Shown here: positions 23,401 to 27,555 of the stretch, in pieces | How positions within the stretch are numbered: the stretch's first letter is position 1 | Layout of the letters: every line of letters begins with the position of its first letter | Assembly: GCA_937900045.1 (NCBI GenBank) | Contig: CALCEB010000177.1 | Location: forward strand, 1-27,555 | Source: an uncultured Acidobacteriota bacterium | Lineage (GTDB): Bacteria; Acidobacteriota; Terriglobia; UBA7540 | Length of the DNA: 27,555 nucleotides | Reading direction: 5' to 3' | The notes under the pieces: model-generated | What the model was told of the DNA's origin: nothing | Seen by the model: only the letters and a program-made list of their open reading frames with translations | Database searches by the model: none | Position numbers and translations under genes: made by a program

Positions 23401-24405
23401 CAGGTCACCGTCACCTATACACCCACCGCGACCACTTCATCTAGCTCCACGGGATCCACCAACACCAACGTCGGCGCCTTGAGCGTCACGGATAATGGCA
23501 CGTCCAGCCCGCAGAGCGTCTCGGTTTCGGGCACAGGAATCGCCCAATTCTCGCTCACCGCGACTCATACCAATGTGCAAATTCCGATCGGAGTAAGCAC
23601 CGCTACCTTTACTGTTTCCGCCAAGGCGCCGTCCACCTTCACCAAGTCGATCACGCTCGGCTGCGCCTCCGGCGCCACCTGTTCCTTCAACCCAGCCTCG
23701 ATTACTCCGGGCCAGACCAGCACTTTGACGGTCAGCGGACTTTCATCCACCACCTCCAATCCGCTGGATTTCACGGCCAACGGCACCAACGGCAACCAAA
23801 CCGCTGATCTTGCGCTCAGCGTTTCGTTTGCGGATTTCTCCATTAGCGGGGCGCCGGCGCTCACCACCATCAATGCAGGGCAATCGGCCACCTTCACGGT
23901 CTCGGTCTCGCCCATTAATGGCTTTAATACGTTGGTGAACCTGAGTTGCCCCAATCCCCTCAACGAGAGCACTTGTACTTTTTCTCCTGCCACGGTTACA
24001 CCCAACGGTACTTCTTCTGTTACATCCACGCTGGTCGTGACAACGACCGCGCCGAAACCCACCGGGTCCGTCTGGATTCGTCACCGCAATGGCCCTCCGG
24101 GACCCGGTTTTCACACGCTGGCGTGGACTCTGGCCGCCGTGCTCGTGATTTTGACCGCGGGCATTCTTGCGGGGCCTCGCCGGGTGAGGATAGGGTGGTT
24201 GCTCTTCGGTCTGATGGTGCTGATGGCGCTGGCCGCAGGCTCCTGCAACCTGTATAACTACGGCTTCGTGGGTGGAAACCCGGTTCCCAACGGCACTGCT
24301 CCCGGAGTGTATGCGTTGCAGATTTCCGGCGCGACCAAACCCGCGAAGGGATCGACCACTGCCCCGATCAGCCATATCACCACCGTAAACCTGGGAGTGA
24401 ATTAG
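20464..24405 (+). CDS. Giant exported SBBP-repeat / choice-of-anchor-D protein
   Basis: The 1,313-aa protein is a surface or envelope protein of unknown ligand. An N-terminal hydrophobic segment at about residues 30-48 should direct export. A DUF7948-like domain follows at about 100-345 (NLPLAFEANRGQAGAEVNFV, TNYFIGADPAHWRTNIPNFG). Seven SBBP repeats lie at about 347-785, each with STYxGG..DxGxAIAxDxxGxxYVTGxTxSxNFP, and should form a beta-propeller. Two ASH/choice-of-anchor-D domains (about 815-1030) and two further Ig-like Thr/Ser-rich domains (to about 1205) follow. Two hydrophobic segments near 1218-1262 interrupt the outside part, the second ending in AAGSCN, which resembles a lipobox; the last ~45 residues return to an Ig-like strand pattern. 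The start is uncertain: ATGs at 20464 and 20545 are both possible and neither has a strong ribosome site. Confidence 0.9.
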   Translation: MRRTGPPQLVQFDLCPKNSRQSQRKSHMSSAVSALSAVVILALGLGVRHSLVARAPAVISTPAGYPVATPTARPGRHQTIQLGTKASATSPLAAKRLRAEFMNLPLAFEANRGQAGAEVNFVAHGPGYEILLAPDGARIEIPNGGASPVNSRLAALPSGSLESSARMGTSRVSKPGWTDLRMELVGANGQAQVSSQDALQAKTNYFIGADPAHWRTNIPNFGKVQYSAVYPGVDLVYYGNQRQLEYDFVVNPGSNPRQIALRLTDGRHPASLRLNSRGDLVVRPSAGALLFRKPVAYQLGPRGRRDYVAAAYAFAGSLSKLDARNLKIGFHLGPYDRHRALIIDPSLAYSTYIGGTGGDAATAITVDSSGDAYIVGATNSTDFPVSTSPYQKTTGGGSDAFIAEFKPGGGQLVFSTYFGGNAFDKANGVAVDGSGNIYVVGYTASANFPTTKGVFQTSYGGNGNAFVAKFASGGATLAYSTYFGGSGGDFGLAISIDSSGDAYFTGSTQSSDFPVAQAFQNAIGGGTDAFVAELKPDGSAPVFSSYLGGAEADSGQAIALDAAGSIYVTGFTYSSNFPVVAPFQAENAGGSDAFVTKLKPSGAGIIYSTYLGGSANDRGYAIAVDRGGNMYVTGDTFSTNFPTTPAPGPAPFQAANGGGDDAFVAKLNAAGNALDYSTYLGGSGAEQAFGIAIDGSDDAYVTGYTLSSNFPTENPLDGTFGGGSCNTSACADGFVAEINPQGSGLVYSTYLGGSGADYGQAIVVDSGGNAYVTGSTASTNFPAIGGAFQSTFTGTSSAGNAFVTKVSPANAPALSISPQTINFGNEGVGYPSAATVVTLANEGTQPLDISGITASSQFEETNNCPPTLAAGGGSCAVNVTFTPTATAAANGTLTVDDNAPGSPQTVSLTGTGITAKAAVTFSPTTLTFGDQVVGTTSPPQAVTVTNSGTTALTITKVAVSGAFAETNNCVTTLKPTASCQVTVTYTPTATTSSSSTGSTNTNVGALSVTDNGTSSPQSVSVSGTGIAQFSLTATHTNVQIPIGVSTATFTVSAKAPSTFTKSITLGCASGATCSFNPASITPGQTSTLTVSGLSSTTSNPLDFTANGTNGNQTADLALSVSFADFSISGAPALTTINAGQSATFTVSVSPINGFNTLVNLSCPNPLNESTCTFSPATVTPNGTSSVTSTLVVTTTAPKPTGSVWIRHRNGPPGPGFHTLAWTLAAVLVILTAGILAGPRRVRIGWLLFGLMVLMALAAGSCNLYNYGFVGGNPVPNGTAPGVYALQISGATKPAKGSTTAPISHITTVNLGVN

Positions 24406-24602
24406 CATTACTATGTTAAGTCGGTTGGGAGCACCGTCAGGGCATGGCTGAAGCCATGCCGTTGGCGGTGCTCCCGAGATCCGGGCTTTAGCCCCTGAGG
24501 CCCTGCCCTCAGCGGCTAAAGCCGCTTCTCCTTGCCTTGGGATTTGGCATGGCTGAAGCCATGCCCTGACGGTGCCTGATTCAACCTAACAAAGTAATAC
24601 TA
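24403..24602. mobile_element. Family-3 palindromic MITE-like element
   Basis: Inverted ends TAGCATTACTATGTTAAGTC and (complement of right end) TAGTATTACTTTGTTAGGTT are followed inward by perfect arms CACCGTCAGGGCATGG. The latter contain the palindrome GGCATGGCTGAAGCCATGCC on both sides (24441-24460, 24546-24565). A central hairpin lies at 24484-24523 (GGCTTTAGCCCCTGAGG and CCTCAGCGGCTAAAGCC). The first three bases are the stop codon of the SBBP gene. TAG at each outer edge may be part of the terminus or a 3-bp target duplication. The structure could also act as a transcription stop for the SBBP gene. Confidence 0.7.
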
Positions 24603-24635
24603 GCCCGCCGCCGCGGCTGGGGCGGCATAGGCCGG

Positions 24636-26027
24636 TTATTTGAGGTCATTTCGGACAACCACGCCGCCCTTCATCACGAACTTCACGCGCTCCAGTTCAG
24701 TAATGTCCTTCAGTGGATCGCCCGCCACCGCCACCAGATCGGCGAACTTGCCTTTCTCAATCGAGCCCACCCGGTCCTGCCAACCCATCAGTTGCGAGGC
24801 GGTCACCGTGGCGGCTTGAATCGCTTGAGCGGGCTTCATACCCAGCTTCACCAGCTCCGCAAATTCAATGGCCTGCGTGCCGTGTGGAAATGGCCCAACG
24901 TCGGTTCCGAAGGCAATCTTCACGCCGCGCGCCAAAGCCTTCTTGAAACTCGCGGCGTGAATCTGGACAATCTTCGCGTAGTAGGCTTTCCGCGCTGGAT
25001 CGTTCGTCCAATTGATTTCATAAACGTAAATCGTGGGCACAAAATAAGTCCCCTGGCGCAGCATCTGATCGATTTCGCCGTCGTCAAGCAACGTGCCGTG
25101 CTCGATGGAATCCACGCCCGCATCCAGGCAGTTGTGCAAGCCCGGGCCGCCATAGCTGTGGCAAGCCACTTTCTTATGCCAGCGGTGAGCTTCGTCCACG
25201 ATGGCCTTCATCTCCTCCAGCGTGAACGTGGGCAGGATCACCAGGTTGCCCTTCTCATCAAAGTAAGCGGCCGAGGTGGAATACACTTTGATCAAGTCGG
25301 CGCCGTACTTGATCTGCTCGCGCACCGCCTTGCGGCCTTCCCACGGCGAATCGACGGTTTGGACGCCCGTGGGCACGGTCACTTCCGGCGAGTAACCGAG
25401 CAGCGGGTATGCTCCGGTGATGGACATGGCGCGCGTCGCCACCTCCATGCGCGGGCCCGGAATCAGGCCGTGATTGATGGCGTTGCGCACGTCCACGTCG
25501 CTGTACATAGCGCCTTCGGTTTCGAGATCGCGCATGGTGGTGAAGCCCGCTTCCAGGTCTTTCCTGGCATTCACCACGGCCTCAATGGTGCGGTACTGCC
25601 ATGACTCTTTGAGCAATTGCTCCTCATAGCGGCCGAAGGCTTCACCGGTCAGGAAAATGTGGGTGTGGGCATCAATGAGGCCGGGCAGCACGGTGGCATG
25701 GCTCAGGTCGATGAGAGTTGCGCCGCTGGGCGCTGGCAGGCTGTTGCTAGGACCCACGTCCGCAATCCGGTCACCGTGAATGATGATGGTCTGATTGGAG
25801 AGCAGGATCCCGGCATGGGCATCAAACATCCGCCCCGCCTTGACCACGGTCACATGCTCCGCCAGGATATTCACACCTCGGGGTTGTGCTTGAGCCGGCG
25901 GGCCGGGTGGAGGCGCGGACAGACAGGCCACAGCGGAAAATAACCAGGCCGCAGAGAAAAAGAGGGCCAGCGGGAACGCTCTGCGCAAGCTCTGACACGG
26001 CATTTGCTGACTCGACTTTCGTTTCAT
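24636..26027 (-). CDS. Exported metal-dependent amidohydrolase (imidazolonepropionase/prolidase-like)
   Basis: The 463-aa enzyme belongs to the amidohydrolase superfamily. DAHTH (119-123) supplies the first two metal ligands, K247 in ADLIKVYST is placed to be the carboxylated lysine, H290 and H310 (CHSYGG, IEHGTL) follow, and D376 in FGTDVG is the catalytic Asp. The C-terminal KGKFADLVAVAGDPL block is typical. A signal sequence with hydrophobic core at about 18-36 ends AVACLSAPPPGP; the Cys at 35 could make it a lipoprotein. Relatives include Xaa-Pro dipeptidases and other small amide hydrolases; the substrate is unknown. The ATG at 26027 has GAGGAGG 8 nt upstream, which rules out the ATG at 26111. 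It is last in an operon, 22 bp after the CPBP gene. Confidence 0.92.
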   Translation of the reverse strand: MKRKSSQQMPCQSLRRAFPLALFFSAAWLFSAVACLSAPPPGPPAQAQPRGVNILAEHVTVVKAGRMFDAHAGILLSNQTIIIHGDRIADVGPSNSLPAPSGATLIDLSHATVLPGLIDAHTHIFLTGEAFGRYEEQLLKESWQYRTIEAVVNARKDLEAGFTTMRDLETEGAMYSDVDVRNAINHGLIPGPRMEVATRAMSITGAYPLLGYSPEVTVPTGVQTVDSPWEGRKAVREQIKYGADLIKVYSTSAAYFDEKGNLVILPTFTLEEMKAIVDEAHRWHKKVACHSYGGPGLHNCLDAGVDSIEHGTLLDDGEIDQMLRQGTYFVPTIYVYEINWTNDPARKAYYAKIVQIHAASFKKALARGVKIAFGTDVGPFPHGTQAIEFAELVKLGMKPAQAIQAATVTASQLMGWQDRVGSIEKGKFADLVAVAGDPLKDITELERVKFVMKGGVVVRNDLK

Positions 26028-26049
26028 GGACAGATCCTCCTCATCATTC

Positions 26050-26733
26050 TCATGATTGCGATTCCCGCCGCAGCGTGGCCGGGCCGAGCCAACCGAGGGA
26101 CAAGGCATCAATCAAAAAGTGCGCGGCGATGGAAGGATACAACGATCCAAGCCGCAGCATCGGCCAAGCCATCAGTCCTCCCAACAGGGCGGCGCGAGCC
26201 ATGCCTTTCCATCCCTGGTAAGGATGCGCAAGTCCAAATGCCGCCGAAGAGATGGCCACCGCCCAACCCACGGAATGGAGCAGCCCCCAGAGCACTGTGA
26301 GGAGAAAACCCCGGTAGATGAATTCCTCGCAGATGGCTGCCGTGGGAGACAGCAGAAAAATGCACCAGAGCTTTTCCCCCTTCGTTTCCGGCATCAACAG
26401 GCGCACCAAGGCAGATTCCTCCGGCCACAAACCGAATCTCTCCAGGGTCATCTCCACGGCCACCGCGCCCCCTGCGATCCCGGTGATAATGCCCGTCCAC
26501 CGGAAAAACTCTCTTGCCGGAATCAGGCCGAAGCCCCATGCTCTCCTTCGGGTCAAGAGCTCAACGACCAGGATCAGGATCGCAAGCAACCAGGAGGAAA
26601 GGACCGCAGAAGAGTAGAGCGCCTTGCGAGGAATCTCAAGGAGCTCCGGGCGGCGCATGGTGATGACGGAAAACGCCGGCACGCCAAGGAGCAGAAGCAG
26701 CAGGCCAATGATTTCGAGGATAGTGGAAAACAT
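26050..26733 (-). CDS. CPBP-family intramembrane metalloprotease
   Basis: The 227-aa multi-pass protein has the three CPBP (Abi/CAAX-protease-like) motifs: EEFIYR at 136-141, FGLAH at 166-170 (His170) and SIAAHFLID at 201-209 (His205). About seven hydrophobic segments are seen, starting at residues 4-24. The family includes the Rce1 CAAX protease; bacterial members act in peptide maturation, immunity to bacteriocins or protein quality control. The ATG at 26733 is chosen because an upstream frame to 26859 would overlap the regulator gene and is not hydrophobic. The ribosome site is weak, so coupling to the preceding gene is possible. It lies between a TetR regulator gene and an amidohydrolase gene on one strand. 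Confidence 0.88.
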   Translation of the reverse strand: MFSTILEIIGLLLLLLGVPAFSVITMRRPELLEIPRKALYSSAVLSSWLLAILILVVELLTRRRAWGFGLIPAREFFRWTGIITGIAGGAVAVEMTLERFGLWPEESALVRLLMPETKGEKLWCIFLLSPTAAICEEFIYRGFLLTVLWGLLHSVGWAVAISSAAFGLAHPYQGWKGMARAALLGGLMAWPMLRLGSLYPSIAAHFLIDALSLGWLGPATLRRESQS

Positions 26734-26774
26734 GCGCAATACGGTTCTCTGGCCGCTGCTAGTTTTCGCCAATG

Positions 26775-27380
26775 TCAGCGAAGTAGATACGATCCCAGGA
26801 CGGACCGGCAGCGGTCCCGGTAGGTCTCGAGCGGAACCGAATCCCCGCCCAGCAGCCACTGCAAGCAGTAGCCATCCACCAGGGCGCGAAGCGTGCTGGC
26901 GGCGTCTTCGGGGTTCACCCGCCGGAACTCCTGCTGGCTGATTCCATCTTCAATGATTCGCACATCGCGCTGGTGGCTTCTATCGAAAAAGCCCCGCAGC
27001 AATGTGCGGAAGCGCTCCGTTCGCACGCCGAGCGAAACGTAATCGAAAAGCACCCGGTAAAGCTTGCGGTTGACTTCCGCGCTGTGGAACAGAACCTCAA
27101 TCTCCGCCACCAGGCGGGCTCGCGCCGAATCGTCAGACGCGGCCACTTCATCCAGGGTGCGGTCAAGTTGTGCAATCAGCCATTCGAGCACGCCGAACAG
27201 CAAGTCTTCTTTGGTCGGAAAGTAATAGAGAGTTCCGCCTTTGCTCGATCCAGCGCGCTCCACCACGCTGTCAATCGTGGTTCCCTGAATTCCCTTCTCA
27301 ACAATCTCCGCATAGCCGGCGCGGATCAAAACTTCACGCCGGCGCTCGGCAAGTTGCGGATTGGCACGCCTGGGGCTCAT
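26775..27380 (-). CDS. TetR-family transcriptional regulator (BetI-like)
   Basis: The 201-aa regulator has an N-terminal helix-turn-helix at about residues 30-62 (GIQGTTIDSVVERAGSSKGG, TLYYFPTKEDLL) and an all-helical C-terminal ligand domain with features of the BetI-like group. The ATG at 27380 follows GGAG at about 10 nt; an in-frame ATG at 27431 lacks a ribosome site. It is the first gene of a probable operon with the CPBP protease (41 bp gap) and amidohydrolase, which it may control along with itself. The ligand is unknown. Confidence 0.88.
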   Translation of the reverse strand: MSPRRANPQLAERRREVLIRAGYAEIVEKGIQGTTIDSVVERAGSSKGGTLYYFPTKEDLLFGVLEWLIAQLDRTLDEVAASDDSARARLVAEIEVLFHSAEVNRKLYRVLFDYVSLGVRTERFRTLLRGFFDRSHQRDVRIIEDGISQQEFRRVNPEDAASTLRALVDGYCLQWLLGGDSVPLETYRDRCRSVLGSYLLR

Positions 27381-27468
27381 TCGCGGTTCACTCCAGAGAT
27401 GGACGCGGCGTCCGGACCGTTGATTATACATGAGACCGGCACGGCGGTTTCGAAAGGGAAGCGAATTG

Positions 27469-27502
27469 GGTAGTGGTACGTTTTGGGGCTGTAGCGGCGG
27501 TC
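27469..27502. mobile_element. Family-1 element, copy E, left arm only (interrupted)
   Basis: GGTAGTGGTACGTTTTGGGG then CTGTAGCGGCGGTC aligns with the family-1 left arm, with several differences. It stops where a second, better family-1 arm begins at 27503, so it looks like an older copy interrupted by copy D. Its other half would be outside the window. Confidence 0.5.
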
Positions 27503-27555
27503 GGTAGTGACGCAGTTTGCTGTAGCGGCGCTCTATGAGCGCCGGAAACCGTTGA
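27503..27555. mobile_element. Family-1 element, copy D, cut by the window edge
   Basis: GGTAGTGACGCAGTTTGCTG then TAGCGGCGCTCTATGAGCGC and CGGAAACCGTTGA match the left arm, inner hairpin and centre of copy A and of copy C (minus strand). The right half is outside the window. The expected 8-bp target duplication would be CGGCGGTC. Confidence 0.8.

Overview
The window looks like chromosomal DNA of an Acidobacteriota species, possibly from a soil or sediment metagenome. The clues are an Oar-type TonB receptor of about 1,150 aa with an N-terminal carboxypeptidase-regulatory domain, a very large SBBP-repeat/choice-of-anchor-D secreted protein, a FecR-like secreted protein, a periplasmic PQQ dehydrogenase, a BetI-like TetR regulator and many palindromic intergenic repeats. 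The taxonomic call is an inference from gene content. I see no rRNA, tRNA, CRISPR array or complete insertion sequence.

Layout. 1-192: the 5' end of a FecR-like secreted protein gene (-). 443-2419: periplasmic quinoprotein dehydrogenase (+). 2423-6813: a tight three-gene operon (-) of ABC ATPase, FtsX-type permease and CrtC/AttH-like secreted lipocalin protein. 6965-7570: anchored protein of unknown function (+). 7896-9281: SDF-family dicarboxylate/amino-acid symporter (+). 9522-10214: Dph6-like ATP pyrophosphatase (-). 10453-11511: acyl-CoA desaturase (-). 11845-15303: TonB-dependent receptor (-). 15856-16849: membrane protein plus winged-helix regulator (+). 17144-18185: cis-prenyltransferase plus small membrane protein (+). 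18536-19660: secreted M48 protease, followed by a 53-codon ORF. 20094-20372: zinc-ribbon protein. 20464-24405: SBBP giant protein. 24636-27380: operon (-) of TetR regulator, CPBP membrane protease and exported amidohydrolase.

The most striking content is between the genes. At least three families of palindromic, MITE-like elements can be drawn by eye. Family 1 (terminus GGTAGTGWCKCAGTTT, then GCTGTAGCGGCGCTC) has four or five copies. Two copies carry 8-bp target duplications. One copy landed exactly on the start codon of the symporter gene and duplicated that codon, and another appears nested inside an older copy at the right edge. Family 2 (terminus CCCGGATTATTCA) has three copies, two with 4-bp duplications, one of which sits on the symporter stop codon. 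A third element type begins at the stop codon of the SBBP gene. Families 2 and 3 share similar internal palindromic modules behind different ends.

Three genes (6965, 15856, 18536) have a -35/-10 pair placed so that transcription should start at or next to the ATG, which suggests leaderless mRNAs. The membrane-protein/regulator pair is bracketed by two near-identical 19-bp sites containing the palindrome AAGTACTT, probably operators. No single previously undescribed enzymatic system is evident. The best new leads are the repeat families and their placement at gene boundaries, the symporter that lacks two usual sodium ligands, and the ABC/lipocalin operon.
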